Below are positions 25,704-35,273 of a stretch of 64,000 nt of DNA, piece after piece. Each line of letters opens with the position of its first letter. Position 1 is the stretch's first letter. This DNA is from Lederbergia wuyishanensis (GTDB taxonomy: Bacteria; Bacillota; Bacilli; Bacillales; Bacillaceae_C): the NCBI RefSeq assembly GCF_022900255.1, contig NZ_JALIRM010000003.1, positions 62,001-126,000 on the forward strand, written 5' to 3'. The notes beneath the pieces were generated by a model. It searched no databases. It was not told the DNA's origin and saw only the letters and a list, made by a program, of their open reading frames with translations. The position numbers and the translations under genes are program-made.

Positions 25704-26885
25704 ATGATGTCATCTGGTACAAGAGAACCACTTTACTTGCAGATACAGGATTACTTTAAAAATCAAATTTCCTCGAATCAGTTGGCTCCTCATGAACAGA
25801 TTCCAACTGAGAAAGAGATCATGGAAAAATTTAATGTAAGCCGAATAACAGTTACTAATGCGCTAGCCGAGTTAGTAAATGAGGGTTTGATTTATCGAAT
25901 TCCCGGAAAAGGAAGTTTTGTTCAGGAAGGTGTAAAAAACTATAAAGAAAAAGTAGAAATTTTGGCCGACAAAACCTCAGTTCCTTTTGAGGAAATAACT
26001 TCCCATAATCAGGTGCATAGTGAGCGCAAAATAATTGGTTTAATTATGCCGTCTATTGAAGATTACTTTGCTATTCGTTTATTAGCTGGAATAAACGAAG
26101 TCTTAAATGAAACAGAATATATTCTTACAATTATTCTTAGTCATAATTCTAGAGAAAAAGAACGTGAGGCAATTAGAGAGTTATTGAAATTGAACGCAGT
26201 AGGATTGTTAATTTTTCCAGTGGACGCTGAAATATATAATGAAGATATATTGGAATTAAAAGTTAGAAACTTTCCTTTTGTATTAATGGATCGTTATTTA
26301 CCTGGGGTAGAAACGAATTATGTGATATCAAATAATATTGATGGGGCAAAGTTAGCTGTAGAACATTTATGGGATATGGGTCATCGAAATATTGCCATTT
26401 GTTCTGATTCCATCCTTCCAACAATTACTGTGGAAGATAGAATAAAGGGATATATGGATGCACTCAAAGAACGGGATGCGATGATTAATCCAAGTTTTAT
26501 TCTGACGGATCTAGCTATCAAGCAGGGAGAATCGAATGATCAAAACCTATTGAATCAGTTTATTCGTAATCGAAAAGCAACTGCCTACATTGCTTTGAAT
26601 GCCAAGTTGGGCGTTCATATTGCGAAATTTGCAAAAAACTTCTCTTTAAATATTCCTGAAGATATTTCTATCGTAACCTTTGACAATCCTTCATTCGATG
26701 ATGATTTTGGTACGTATACTCATATATTTCAATCCGAACAAACTATAGGGAAAGAAGCTGCGAACATACTCGTACAAATACTTGAGGAACGAAGAAAAAG
26801 TAATGTTCCTTCCTTTGAGAAGAAAAGTATCTCTCCTAAGCTTGTCGTAAAGGAAACAACTGGCCCTGTTAATAAGAATTTTTAA
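25704..26885 (+). CDS. GntR/LacI hybrid transcriptional regulator
   Basis: A protein of about 393 residues. The GntR winged helix (about residues 1-70) contains YLQIQDYFKNQISSNQLAPH and the helix-turn-helix VSRITVTNALAELVNEGLIY. A LacI-type sensor domain starts with IIGLIMPSIEDYFAIRLLAG (about 115). ATG 25704 fits GGGAG best; the track-style start at 25692 would overlap it. It is related to the regulator at 17735 but clearly divergent. Its location suggests control of the downstream GxGYxYP gene or of the operon just upstream. The ligand is unknown. Confidence 0.88.
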   Translation: MMSSGTREPLYLQIQDYFKNQISSNQLAPHEQIPTEKEIMEKFNVSRITVTNALAELVNEGLIYRIPGKGSFVQEGVKNYKEKVEILADKTSVPFEEITSHNQVHSERKIIGLIMPSIEDYFAIRLLAGINEVLNETEYILTIILSHNSREKEREAIRELLKLNAVGLLIFPVDAEIYNEDILELKVRNFPFVLMDRYLPGVETNYVISNNIDGAKLAVEHLWDMGHRNIAICSDSILPTITVEDRIKGYMDALKERDAMINPSFILTDLAIKQGESNDQNLLNQFIRNRKATAYIALNAKLGVHIAKFAKNFSLNIPEDISIVTFDNPSFDDDFGTYTHIFQSEQTIGKEAANILVQILEERRKSNVPSFEKKSISPKLVVKETTGPVNKNF

Positions 26886-26888
26886 TCT

Positions 26889-26917
26889 AGCCCATCTTAA
26901 TGAAGGGGCTTTTTTTA
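26889..26917 (+). terminator. Terminator of the second regulator gene
   Basis: AGCCC and GGGCT with an imperfect extension, followed by T7. The downstream promoter's -35 begins inside the same tract. Confidence 0.65.
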
Positions 26918-26945
26918 TTGACATATATTACCTTAATGATATAAT
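26918..26945 (+). promoter_or_regulatory. SigA promoter of the GxGYxYP gene
   Basis: TTGACA (26918-26923) and a consensus TATAAT (26940-26945) with a 16-base spacer. It resembles the promoter at 18914 (both start ATTGACATAT). This leaves a 5' leader of about 250 bases in which I see no confident regulatory RNA. Confidence 0.75.
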
Positions 26946-27208
26946 GATATATTATATAATGCATTTAAAATCCTCAACTAATTTTCCTACATAAATTAAA
27001 TTTACCAAAAATTAAAGCGCCTTCATTTGTTAGTCCATAATAGTAAAAATAATAGAATAATTTTCTGTATCAAAGGGATTTTATAATTCCTTGATATATA
27101 ATTAGGCAGTTTTTAAGGGGAGGTGCTACTTACATTTTTATCAATAAGAAAAAGACAGCGTTATAAAGTCTTCCAGTTACTAAACTAGTCAGAATGAAGG
27201 AGGATAAA

Positions 27209-29254
27209 ATGATCCGTAAAATATTTTTGATAAGTTTAACGTTGTTTTTAGTGTTTTCAGGAAGTACTATTTACGCACAGAGTCTAAATTCAGAAGGTAA
27301 AGTCAAATGGCCAGCCGATCAGGCACTACCTACATTTTCAAAACCAAAACATCTAGATGTTATTGACATACAAAAATCTTCTGGTGAAGAGAAAATACTT
27401 TTTGCTTCATTACAAGGGAATGTGAATCGTGAACGTCCTCGGATTTATTTATATGAGGATAAATTTGGTGAAGGAAAATTCACTTGGTTAAATGATTTTA
27501 AAGTTCCTTATACAATAGTTGAAAAACCTTGGGATCTCATAATGAAGTATAAGAATGAAGTGTCAGGTATAGTCGTATACGATCCACTCGTTCCAGATTC
27601 AATTAATGTTGCTACTACGTTGGCAGGATTGGAAAGTGCTCTTGTGGCAAGTCCTGAACTAGCTGAAAAGCTTTCTGCAAAACCTTACAAATTGAAGGTG
27701 ATTGAAGATTTTCGCGGGAAGTTTAAAGATGGACTAGATGCCTATCAATGGCAGTACGATAACCTTTGGTCAAAAACGACACATCGTATGTTAATTGGGT
27801 TGGATCCAACGAAAAATATACCTCTTCCAGGGGATAATTTTAAATCTTTTAAAACGATCCTTGAAGAAACAAAAGAGTTGAGAGATAGCTCTAATCGTGA
27901 TGTGTATAACCTTAACTTGTCAGAGTATTTAGGAAAAGAAGCGGTTTATCTTCGTTTTCAAGATGCTTTTCCGGCAGATGGATGGGGACCGGCTTTACAT
28001 GAAGTAACAGTAAAAGCGGATGGACAAATAATTGCTCAATTTATCCCGGGAACGGAAGGGGAAGAACCTTACCTTTATGATCGGGACGGATCGAATTCAG
28101 ACGAACGATTTGATGGTCATAGATGGGCTGACGGTGGCAGTTATTTTGTATATGAATTTAAAGCGCCGGAGAATACTCAAGAACTTGTTGTTTCTCTTGA
28201 TATGTGGAATCAGTTCAAGGTTTCAGTTTCGAATGAAAAGCCGTTAGCGTCAGGACAAAAAGAGCCATATGGCTTTTTAAGAGATTATGCGATTGCTAAC
28301 CGTGCGATGGTATTCTGGCTTGAATCCAATATTCCGGAAGAAAAGGAGTTATTTGAGAAGATTTTATCTGATGTTAAACCAAACACTCCTTATTTAGGCT
28401 GGTTTGGAAATGACGTTGCAGGTGAATTCAGTGGAACTGAAATAGCGTCTAAGCACGGAGTATATGTACTTGCAGCCGATTGGTTTAATAATATGACTGT
28501 TTTTTCGAGTGCAAAAGGGAAAATCGTGAAACAAAAACCGTTGAAAGCTCCAAAGCTGGATAATAAAATTTATATCACTTTTACACTTGGTGAAGGTGAT
28601 AATTTGCAATACAACCAGCATCATATGAGATTTTTATGGGACAATGAGCGTAGAGGAAGTGTTCCAATTAACTGGACAACAAGCCCCCTTCTCTACGATG
28701 TTGCCCCTTCCATTCTAGGTTACTATCAACAGACGGCTACGGAAAACGATTTATTGATTGCGGGTCCTTCAGGTGCTGGTTATATTTATCCTACACCTTG
28801 GCCAGATGATACTTTCCATTTGTATGCAAAGCAAACAGGGAAATACATGAAGAAAACTGGAATGGACATCATTTATGCTCTAAACCGGGTTGATGGTAAG
28901 GACGTTTTATTATCAGACTTCAAGGCACAAAATTATATCGATTATGTCAATCCGAAAGGCTTGTTTATTGGTTGGGATAATTATACGGAAACCACCATTT
29001 TAAATGGGAAATTGCCACAATCCATCCTACTTTCCTCAAGCAGTGTAGGGCAGGCGAAGGAGGAAATCGCAAAGGCAACTTCTAAATGGAATGGTGAGTC
29101 ACCACTATTTATAGCAATGGGAATGTTAGCATGGTCCATAAATCCAGCTGATATTGAAGAAATAGTAAAATCACTGGGACCTGAATTTGAAGTTGTTCGT
29201 GGAGATCAGTATTTTAAACTCGTTCGTGAGGCGAATGGATTGCCGAAAAAATAG
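27209..29254 (+). CDS. Secreted GxGYxYP domain protein (putative glycoside hydrolase)
   Basis: A protein of about 681 residues with a signal peptide of roughly 23 residues (IRKIFLISLTLFLVFSGSTI, then YAQS). A middle region (about 230-345) looks like a beta-sandwich: YLRFQDAFPADGWGPALHEV and ELVVSLDMWNQFKVSVS. The C-terminal part has GPSGAGYIYPTPWP near residue 530, the GxGYxYP signature that names the family. The family is proposed to act on glycans but no activity is established. I start at ATG 27209, seven bases after GGAGG. The leader from 26946 to 27208 is non-coding. Neighbouring sugar genes support a role in degrading an external carbohydrate before import. Confidence 0.88.
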   Translation: MIRKIFLISLTLFLVFSGSTIYAQSLNSEGKVKWPADQALPTFSKPKHLDVIDIQKSSGEEKILFASLQGNVNRERPRIYLYEDKFGEGKFTWLNDFKVPYTIVEKPWDLIMKYKNEVSGIVVYDPLVPDSINVATTLAGLESALVASPELAEKLSAKPYKLKVIEDFRGKFKDGLDAYQWQYDNLWSKTTHRMLIGLDPTKNIPLPGDNFKSFKTILEETKELRDSSNRDVYNLNLSEYLGKEAVYLRFQDAFPADGWGPALHEVTVKADGQIIAQFIPGTEGEEPYLYDRDGSNSDERFDGHRWADGGSYFVYEFKAPENTQELVVSLDMWNQFKVSVSNEKPLASGQKEPYGFLRDYAIANRAMVFWLESNIPEEKELFEKILSDVKPNTPYLGWFGNDVAGEFSGTEIASKHGVYVLAADWFNNMTVFSSAKGKIVKQKPLKAPKLDNKIYITFTLGEGDNLQYNQHHMRFLWDNERRGSVPINWTTSPLLYDVAPSILGYYQQTATENDLLIAGPSGAGYIYPTPWPDDTFHLYAKQTGKYMKKTGMDIIYALNRVDGKDVLLSDFKAQNYIDYVNPKGLFIGWDNYTETTILNGKLPQSILLSSSSVGQAKEEIAKATSKWNGESPLFIAMGMLAWSINPADIEEIVKSLGPEFEVVRGDQYFKLVREANGLPKK

Positions 29255-29269
29255 GATGCAACACTAAGA

Positions 29270-29304
29270 AAAAAGATGCACTCCTAATGGGAATGCATCT
29301 TTTT
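29270..29304. terminator. Bidirectional terminator
   Basis: AAAAAGATGCA and TGCATCTTTTT form an 11-bp stem with a 13-base loop, with A and T tracts on both sides. It ends both the GxGYxYP gene and the convergent dioxygenase gene. Confidence 0.9.
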
Positions 29305-29311
29305 CGTACCA

Positions 29312-30091
29312 TTAATTATTTACGAGTTGATATTCAGGACGATATTCACGAAAACGTGGATTTTCGCCACAGACCATTAATCCTTGTCCCCAATTCACAT
29401 GTACGTCTTTTGTTGGCAAATCAGCAGGATCCCGATATTCGAATAATACATTTCTACGCGTGCGTTCACTTGAATTTGGTTTAGAACCGTGGATTGTTAA
29501 ATAGTTGAAGAATAGCACATCGCCCGCTTCAGCAGGGCAGGAAACTCCTGATTCTATTGGATATTCTTTAGGATCTAAATAATAGCTGCCAATATGCTTT
29601 ATTGGTCCCGCTTTGTGGGAGCCAGGTATTACATGGATGCAGCCGTTCTGCTCATCTGCATTATCTAAATGTACACTAGCGGCAAGAACGGTATGTTTTT
29701 CATGCGGAAAATAAGGATGGTCTTGATGCATTGGAAACGCAGCGCCTTTTTCTGGAGGTTTGACAAGCATTTTGGAATGGTGCAATTGCACATTTGAACC
29801 AATCAACTGTGAAAGGATGGAGACCATGTTAGGATGTGCAACGGCTTTTGTAAAAGCAGCATCATGATAATGAACATCATGGAAACCTTTTAAAACGAGT
29901 TTTTTCAATTCTTCTTCAGGAATATAATCTCCTTGCCATGTGTGGTTTGCATCTTTATTAGCCTCTGCAGCTCTTAGGAGAATGTTCTCGATTGCTTTTT
30001 TCATTTTCTCTACTTCTTGAGAATTAAAAACATTTTTTACGAGCAGATACCCATTTTCTTTGTAAAATTCCACATCTCTTGCTGATATCAA
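29312..30091 (-). CDS. Phytanoyl-CoA dioxygenase family protein (PhyH)
   Basis: A 259-residue Fe(II)/2-oxoglutarate oxygenase. The iron ligands appear as HQDHPYFP (about residue 120, the H-x-D pair) and a distal His in LTIHGSKPNS (about 205), with Arg in ERTRRNVLFEY for 2-oxoglutarate. These suggest an active enzyme that hydroxylates a small organic substrate. The family includes ectoine and phosphonate hydroxylases. ATG 30091 follows GAGGAGG. It is convergent with the GxGYxYP gene. The substrate is not apparent. Confidence 0.9.
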   Translation of the reverse strand: MISARDVEFYKENGYLLVKNVFNSQEVEKMKKAIENILLRAAEANKDANHTWQGDYIPEEELKKLVLKGFHDVHYHDAAFTKAVAHPNMVSILSQLIGSNVQLHHSKMLVKPPEKGAAFPMHQDHPYFPHEKHTVLAASVHLDNADEQNGCIHVIPGSHKAGPIKHIGSYYLDPKEYPIESGVSCPAEAGDVLFFNYLTIHGSKPNSSERTRRNVLFEYRDPADLPTKDVHVNWGQGLMVCGENPRFREYRPEYQLVNN

Positions 30092-30339
30092 ATCAATTAC
30101 CTCCTCAATTTTTGTAACGACTCTATTAAATACCTATTCAATTTATAGGAAAATCATATCTACAAGTTTTTAGGATAATCTACCATTAATTTATACACAT
30201 GGATAAAGATTTTCTTTAACTCAAGTTGAACCCTTTCTAAATCAGCATGTAACAAAACTTTCAGGGGATTTCGTTAATTGAAGAATCAATCCTATACATT
30301 TTGATAACCATCTTCAAAATAATTGTTTTATATATGTTA

Positions 30340-30409
30340 TGTAATCGATTGTATTTTCATATCTTCAGAGCTTAGTAAAGAAGTGGAGATTATGATTCCG
30401 GAGATATAA
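30340..30409 (+). pseudogene. Remnant of a Gfo/Idh/MocA oxidoreductase 3' end
   Basis: The stretch translates to SSELSKEVEIMIPEI followed by a stop, against SSELGREVEIEIPEV at the end of the gene at 24341-25441. At DNA level the last 48 bases differ at only about 6 positions, and similarity fades upstream of about 30340. No start or upstream coding sequence is present. It is a truncated duplicate in the otherwise silent gap 30092-30569. Confidence 0.75.
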
Positions 30410-30569
30410 ATATCAGTAAATTGAATTTGAGTTTTTATATTTATAGGTTTCTTAAAGTCGAACAATCAATAAAAACAGAGCAAGAAACGACATTTCTCTA
30501 ATATTTTTAATGGTATAATAGAAATTGTGTTTTTAATGATGTCTAGTAAACATTGAAGGAGATAAAAAA

Positions 30570-31079
30570 GTGCAATACATATACATCATATCCGGGCCGT
30601 GCGGAGTAGGGAAGTCCACAGTTTCTCGAGAAATTGCGAAGCTAGTACCGAATTGTGCGCTTGTAGAAGGAGATCATCTTCTGCATTTTTACCATGATCA
30701 TTCAATGCTTCCGTGGGAGGAGCGGTTGTGGATTGCATGGAAAAATCTTGTGGACGTAACGAAAAATCTTTTACAACATAAGCTTAACGTCGTAATTGAC
30801 TTTGTGGTTGAGGATGAATTAGAGTGGTTTTGCACATATTTTTCCCATTTAGAAATAACGTTTAAATATGTTGTTCTTCGAGCGGATGAGAATACACTGA
30901 TAGAACGCATTACAAATCGCGGTGATACATATATGATTGACCGTTCGCTTTTTTTACTGAATCAGTTGGAAAATGATACACCGTCAAATGAGCAATTTTT
31001 ATATGATACGACGAACAAAAAAACAGCTGATATTGTAAAAGATATAATAGAAGAAAAAAGATTTGAACTTACAATTTAA
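30570..31079 (+). CDS. P-loop NTPase, kinase-like (AAA/shikimate-kinase type)
   Basis: A 169-residue protein starting at GTG 30570 behind GAAGGAG. The Walker A motif GPCGVGKST is at residues 9-17, followed by EIAKLVPNCALVEGDHLL. An RxxxRGDTYMIDR-like lid segment (ERITNRGDTYMID, about 111-123) is typical of small nucleotide or antibiotic kinases. It has no signal peptide and lies 15 bases before pgcA, probably in one operon. The substrate is unknown; a sugar kinase is possible. Confidence 0.8.
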   Translation: MQYIYIISGPCGVGKSTVSREIAKLVPNCALVEGDHLLHFYHDHSMLPWEERLWIAWKNLVDVTKNLLQHKLNVVIDFVVEDELEWFCTYFSHLEITFKYVVLRADENTLIERITNRGDTYMIDRSLFLLNQLENDTPSNEQFLYDTTNKKTADIVKDIIEEKRFELTI

Positions 31080-31094
31080 GGAGTGACGAGCAAG

Positions 31095-32837
31095 ATGTCT
31101 TGGAAAGCAAAGATGAATGAGTGGCTTGAATTTGAGGCACTTGATACAAATTTGAAAGAAACACTGGTAGCTAATCAGGGGAATGAGAAGCTACTTGAGG
31201 ATAGTTTTTATAAGGAATTAGAGTTTGGGACGGGTGGTATGCGCGGGGAAATAGGTCCCGGTACCAATCGGATGAATATATATACGGTTAGAAAAGCTGC
31301 TGAAGGCTTGGCACGTTTTATGGTAGAACAAGGCGAGGAAAAAATGGCGCGTGGAGTTGTAATTGCGTATGATTCACGTCATATGTCCCCAGAGTTCGCA
31401 CTTGAAGTAGCAAAAACAGTTGGGAAACATGGGGTTAAGGCATATGTTTTCGAACAATTGCGTCCAACTCCGGTTCTTTCCTTTGCGGTTCGTTATTTAC
31501 ACGCATATGCTGGAGTCGTCATTACGGCAAGTCATAATCCTCCTGAGTACAATGGATTAAAAATGTATGGTGAGGATGGAGGACAACTTCCGCCTTTTGA
31601 AGCTGATATCATTATTCGATATGTGCAAAATGCTGGAAGTGAATTGAACATTGAAGTTGCAGATGAAAAAGATCTTTTACAAAAAGGGTTGCTTACATAT
31701 ATTGGTGAAAAGGTGGATCGAGCATATATCGAAGCAATGAAATCCATCCATCTAAATGACGAAGCAGTAGAGCGTATTGGTAAGGATTTAGCCATCGTAT
31801 TTACTCCATTGCATGGGACGGCTAATCATCCAGTACGAGATGGACTAAGCGCATTCGGATTCGAAAATGTAACAGTAGTTAAAGAGCAGGAACTTCCGGA
31901 TCCTAATTTTTCAACTGTAGCATCGCCAAATCCTGAAGAGCATGCTGCCTTTGAATTAGCAATTCGTTATGGTAAAGAAGTAAACGCAGATGTGTTGTTA
32001 GGAACGGACCCAGACGCGGACCGTTTAGGAGTTGCTGTGAAAAATCAAAGCGGCGAATACGTTGTGTTGACAGGTAACCAAGTTGGTGCATTAATGACGC
32101 ATTATATTCTTGAGCAGAAACGCGCTAACGGAACTCTACCGCAAAATGGAGTTGTAATAAAAACAATCGTGACCTCAGAAATTGGGCGTGCCATCGCTGA
32201 AAGTTTCGGAATTGAAACAATGGATGTATTGACCGGCTTTAAATTCATTGGTGAAAAAATTAAAGAGTTTGAAGAAACAGGAGAGCATACCTTTTTATTT
32301 GGATATGAAGAAAGCTATGGGTATTTAATCGGTGATTTTGTCCGTGATAAAGATGCAGTTCAGACGGCAGTTTTTGCTGCAGAAGTGGCAGCTTATTATA
32401 AAATGCAAGGAAAATCCCTATATGATGGTTTAATAGAGATATTTGAAAAATACGGATATTATAAAGAATCACTGCGCTCACTCACGTTAAAAGGAAAAGA
32501 TGGCGCAGAGCAAATTGCAGGGATTTTAGAAACGTTCAGAAACGATCCACCAATAGAAGTAAACGGAATTGCCGTTGCCACTATCGAAGACTATGAAGCA
32601 AGTGAAAGTTTAGATGTGGTTAGTGGTGAGAAAACTACGATTGAGTTGCCGAAATCAAACGTATTGAAATTTAAGCTTGCGGACGGTTCTTGGTTCTGCG
32701 TCAGACCTTCCGGAACAGAACCAAAAGCTAAATTCTACTTTGCTGTAAAAGGTGAATCGATGGAAGATAGCGCAAAAAAAATAGCAGGACTTGAAAACGA
32801 CGTAATGGCACTTGTCGATCGTTTAGTGAAAAATTAA
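31095..32837 (+). CDS. pgcA: Phosphoglucomutase / phosphomannomutase
   Basis: A protein of about 580 residues, the usual length of PgcA of Bacillus, which makes glucose-1-phosphate for UDP-glucose and wall teichoic acid glycosylation. The active-site serine loop [13 protein letters not shown], the metal loop [10 protein letters not shown], and the sugar-binding [11 protein letters not shown] are all present, followed by the C-terminal [12 protein letters not shown] phosphate-binding loop. I use ATG 31095, preceded by AAGGAG; GTG 31083 lies in that site. It has close similarity throughout to the Bacillus subtilis protein as I recall it. Cytoplasmic. Confidence 0.95.
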   Translation: MSWKAKMNEWLEFEALDTNLKETLVANQGNEKLLEDSFYKELEFGTGGMRGEIGPGTNRMNIYTVRKAAEGLARFMVEQGEEKMARGVVIAYDSRHMSPEFALEVAKTVGKHGVKAYVFEQLRPTPVLSFAVRYLHAYAGVVITASHNPPEYNGLKMYGEDGGQLPPFEADIIIRYVQNAGSELNIEVADEKDLLQKGLLTYIGEKVDRAYIEAMKSIHLNDEAVERIGKDLAIVFTPLHGTANHPVRDGLSAFGFENVTVVKEQELPDPNFSTVASPNPEEHAAFELAIRYGKEVNADVLLGTDPDADRLGVAVKNQSGEYVVLTGNQVGALMTHYILEQKRANGTLPQNGVVIKTIVTSEIGRAIAESFGIETMDVLTGFKFIGEKIKEFEETGEHTFLFGYEESYGYLIGDFVRDKDAVQTAVFAAEVAAYYKMQGKSLYDGLIEIFEKYGYYKESLRSLTLKGKDGAEQIAGILETFRNDPPIEVNGIAVATIEDYEASESLDVVSGEKTTIELPKSNVLKFKLADGSWFCVRPSGTEPKAKFYFAVKGESMEDSAKKIAGLENDVMALVDRLVKN

Positions 32838-32840
32838 GTT

Positions 32841-32879
32841 AAAAGCCATTCTCTATTTTGATAGGGAGTGGCTTTTTCT
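32841..32879 (+). terminator. Terminator of pgcA
   Basis: AAAAGCCATTCTCTAT pairs with ATAGGGAGTGGCTTTTT, with one G-T pair and a 4-base loop. The 3' arm ends in five T. Confidence 0.9.
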
Positions 32880-32929
32880 ATAGATTTTAGATGGTAAAGT
32901 AGGTTCCTATTTTCGAATAAGACCTATAA

Positions 32930-33180
32930 TTCCCGTCCTTTTATTCTTTTTCGAGCATCAGTTATTGCCGTTCAAATGATTTCAATGGATGTCAGATGAG
33001 AAAATTCCCCTATGAGGCTAACTATTGAATACAATTGTTTTTTTGAACAGACTTTTCTCACATAATACTCTCAATTCCCGTTCAGATGCCCCTTATTCCC
33101 TTTTGAGGTACTACAATTCTCTTTCAATCATCTCCTATTCCCGTTCAAGTGACCCCCATTCCAGCTCAAACATTTTTAGT
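32930..33180 (+). repeat. Degenerate tandem array with CCCGTTCA motif
   Basis: The 508-bp gap between pgcA and the DUF4870 gene holds copies of a unit like ATTCCCGTTCAAGTGACCCC. ATTCCCGTTCA, ATTGCCGTTCAAATGA, ATTCCCGTTCAGATGCCCC, ATTCTCTTTCAATCATC, ATTCCCGTTCAAGTGACCC and ATTCCAGCTCAAAC are recognisable, spaced about 22-30 bp in the best part (33070-33175). No gene is seen here. Similar degenerate arrays are common between Bacillus genes. Confidence 0.6.
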
Positions 33181-33345
33181 AAATCTATTTCATATGTTAA
33201 TTAGCACCTTTTTTCGAATGATGACATTTCTAATATCCAATCGCGAAACTCGAGTAAGTTTTATTTTTGAAAATATAATCTATTCTCGTTTTTCGTGAAT
33301 AAAATAACAGTGAATTGGTGATTACGAGCGGAAGGAGGATGGCGG

Positions 33346-33774
33346 ATGTCAGATAAGAGCGAAGAGAAAAAGACATTAAGTAATATTGAACCGATTTTTA
33401 AAGACATTGTAGAGGAACCAAATGGGCAGGAAGAGCCTGAACATGATGAAAAGGCTGGTTCAACAGGATTATCAGAAAATGTCGCGGGCTTATTATGTTA
33501 CTTATTCTGGTTTGTTGGTGGAATCGTATTTTTATTAATTGAAAAAGAAAATAGATTCATTCGTTTCCATGCGATGCAATCCATTGCGTTATCGATCGTA
33601 TTCTTTGTACTCAATATTGTGCTCACGGTTATTCCATTTATAGGCTGGATACTGAACCTTATATTAGCCCCAGTAATGCTGATACTGTGGATTGTCTTAA
33701 TGTATCAAGCGTACCAAGGAAAATATTATAAGCTCCCTATCCTCGGTGAATTAGCCGAAAAACAATTAAAGTAA
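33346..33774 (+). CDS. DUF4870 domain membrane protein
   Basis: A 142-residue protein. A polar N-terminus of about 45 residues is followed by three spans (about 50-65, 78-100 and 105-125). GLLCYLFWFVGGIVFLLIEK and RFHAMQSIALSIV are the hallmarks of DUF4870/Tic20-like proteins. Function is unknown. ATG 33346 follows GGAAGGAGGATGGCGG. It is a single gene with its own terminator. Confidence 0.85.
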   Translation: MSDKSEEKKTLSNIEPIFKDIVEEPNGQEEPEHDEKAGSTGLSENVAGLLCYLFWFVGGIVFLLIEKENRFIRFHAMQSIALSIVFFVLNIVLTVIPFIGWILNLILAPVMLILWIVLMYQAYQGKYYKLPILGELAEKQLK

Positions 33775-33785
33775 ACCTTTTGGAG

Positions 33786-33813
33786 GTCCCTTAATAAAGT
33801 AAGGGATCTTTTT
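33786..33813 (+). terminator. Terminator of the DUF4870 gene
   Basis: TCCCTTA (33787) pairs with TAAGGGA (33800), followed by T5. The following stretch to 33985 shows only short AT-rich hairpins and no gene. Confidence 0.8.
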
Positions 33814-33988
33814 CAATTTATGCTGTTTCCGTAATGTTTATTGTTTATATAAGGCCCAAAAGCCGTCTTTTGCCCCTAAAAAATGAGTTTAGCGGTTTTT
33901 ATGAAGGACGCTGCTTTTTTCTCAGCAGAATGAATAACTAAGTGCTGAGTTTCAAATACCAACAATGTTTAAGAAAAAAGCCTAATTT

Positions 33989-34013
33989 AAAAGAGCTCCT
34001 GATCTAGGAGCTC
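33989..34013 (-). terminator. Terminator of araR
   Basis: GAGCTCCT and AGGAGCTC form an 8-bp stem with the GATCT loop. On the minus strand a T-rich tail (TTTTAAATTAGG) follows, immediately past the stop codon. Confidence 0.8.
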
Positions 34014-35150
34014 CTATTTTACCGAACCTAATGCTTCTTTTTTTCCAACTGCTTTTGTGGAACTACGCACAATGAGTTCAGGTTCGTACGTAATATGGTT
34101 TTTGTCAGATTTTCCATTGTTTTCTACTGCGTCAACGATCCATTTTGCTGCGTCAAGTCCCATTCGGGTTTTGGGATGATTGACAGAGGTTAGCTTTATT
34201 TCCGATGCTTCTGCCAATGATGAATTATCGTATCCTACAATGGAAATGTCGTCTGGAACACTTAGGCCTTCTTCCCTCAATACGTTTATTACACGTAAGG
34301 CAATCTCGTCGTTATAGCAAACAATTCCAGTTGGTATTCTTTTTGGATCGGTAATTACTTCTCTTACCCTATCTTCTAGACCATTCGTCAAATCTTCCGT
34401 CGTATAGGAAATAATTGTATCATTTAAAAATGAAATTTTATGCTCACGGAAAGCACGGATAAAGCCTTTCATCCGATAGACGCCTTGCATGTCGTCCGTT
34501 TTAAAAATCCCAATAATTTTATCGTGACCTTGTTCGATTAGATGTTCGGTTGCGATAAAACCACCTTTTTCATCATCCAAAATCATAAAAGGAGGATTTA
34601 ACTGTGAATAGTATTGGTTAATCATTAAATAAGGAATGTTTTTCTGTTCGAGTTCAAGATAATAATGAATGTTCGGATTGTAGCCGCTACTTTTGGAAGG
34701 TTCAATAATGAGGCCATCAACGTTTCGGCTTAGCATCGCTTCAAGACATTGTTTTTCTTTATCGATATCATTATCTGTACTGGATATAATAAGAGAATAG
34801 CCTTTTGATGTGAGATATGATTCCATTCCTCTAATGATGGCTGGGAAAATGTAATCTGAAATATAGGTTGTGATTATTCCGATATTTTTGCCGGAAATGG
34901 CTGCGGGTTGACTAGAAACATTTGTTGATTCTGATGGGCTAGTGCAAAAAGTTCCAGCACCTTGTTCCCTATATAAAAGTCCTTCGTGGACGAGTTCACC
35001 TACAGCTTGACGTATCGTATGCCTTGAGACATTAAACATCTTTGCAAGTTCGTTTTCAGAGTATATTTTTTCACCAGGTTTTACATCGCCGTTTGCGATC
35101 CATTCCTTTATCGTATCAATGACCATCATATATTTTGCGGGCTTACCCAT
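34014..35150 (-). CDS. araR: AraR-type arabinose repressor (GntR/LacI hybrid)
   Basis: A protein of about 378 residues. The GntR winged helix (about residues 5-72) contains IKEWIANGDVKPGEKIYSEN and VSRHTIRQAVGELVHEGLLY, close to AraR of Bacillus. The LacI-type sensor domain runs from NIGIITTYISDYIFPAIIRG to the end. I start at ATG 35150 (MGKPAKYM), which aligns with the AraR N-terminus; the upstream ATG at 35216 lies in a TATAAT -10 box. AraR-type boxes at 35186 and 35279 sit in the divergent region, so self-control and control of the mutarotase operon are expected. Arabinose should release it from DNA. Confidence 0.85.
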   Translation of the reverse strand: MGKPAKYMMVIDTIKEWIANGDVKPGEKIYSENELAKMFNVSRHTIRQAVGELVHEGLLYREQGAGTFCTSPSESTNVSSQPAAISGKNIGIITTYISDYIFPAIIRGMESYLTSKGYSLIISSTDNDIDKEKQCLEAMLSRNVDGLIIEPSKSSGYNPNIHYYLELEQKNIPYLMINQYYSQLNPPFMILDDEKGGFIATEHLIEQGHDKIIGIFKTDDMQGVYRMKGFIRAFREHKISFLNDTIISYTTEDLTNGLEDRVREVITDPKRIPTGIVCYNDEIALRVINVLREEGLSVPDDISIVGYDNSSLAEASEIKLTSVNHPKTRMGLDAAKWIVDAVENNGKSDKNHITYEPELIVRSSTKAVGKKEALGSVK

Positions 35151-35185
35151 AAAATCCCTGCTTTCAAGTTGTTCGTTTTTAAAAT

Positions 35186-35201
35186 AGTTATTCGTACAAT
35201 T
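35186..35201 (-). promoter_or_regulatory. AraR-like operator in the araR leader
   Basis: On the minus strand AATTGTACGAATAACT matches the AraR consensus at 12 of 16 positions. It lies just downstream of a TATAAT (35213-35208), fitting negative autoregulation. Confidence 0.5.
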
Positions 35202-35273
35202 ATTCCCATTATACACGATTTAGAAACGAAATTGTATGTTTTTAAATTCCCTAATATAAAAGGAATCTTGAAA

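Noticed and set aside
27119-27187. Possible leader peptide from GTG in the GxGYxYP leader (21 codons)
   Set aside because: The GTG overlaps its only ribosome-site candidate and there is no attenuator structure.
30342-30355. cre-like TGTAATCGATTGTA in the gap before the P-loop gene
   Set aside because: It lies in the decayed oxidoreductase remnant and has two mismatches, with no promoter beside it.
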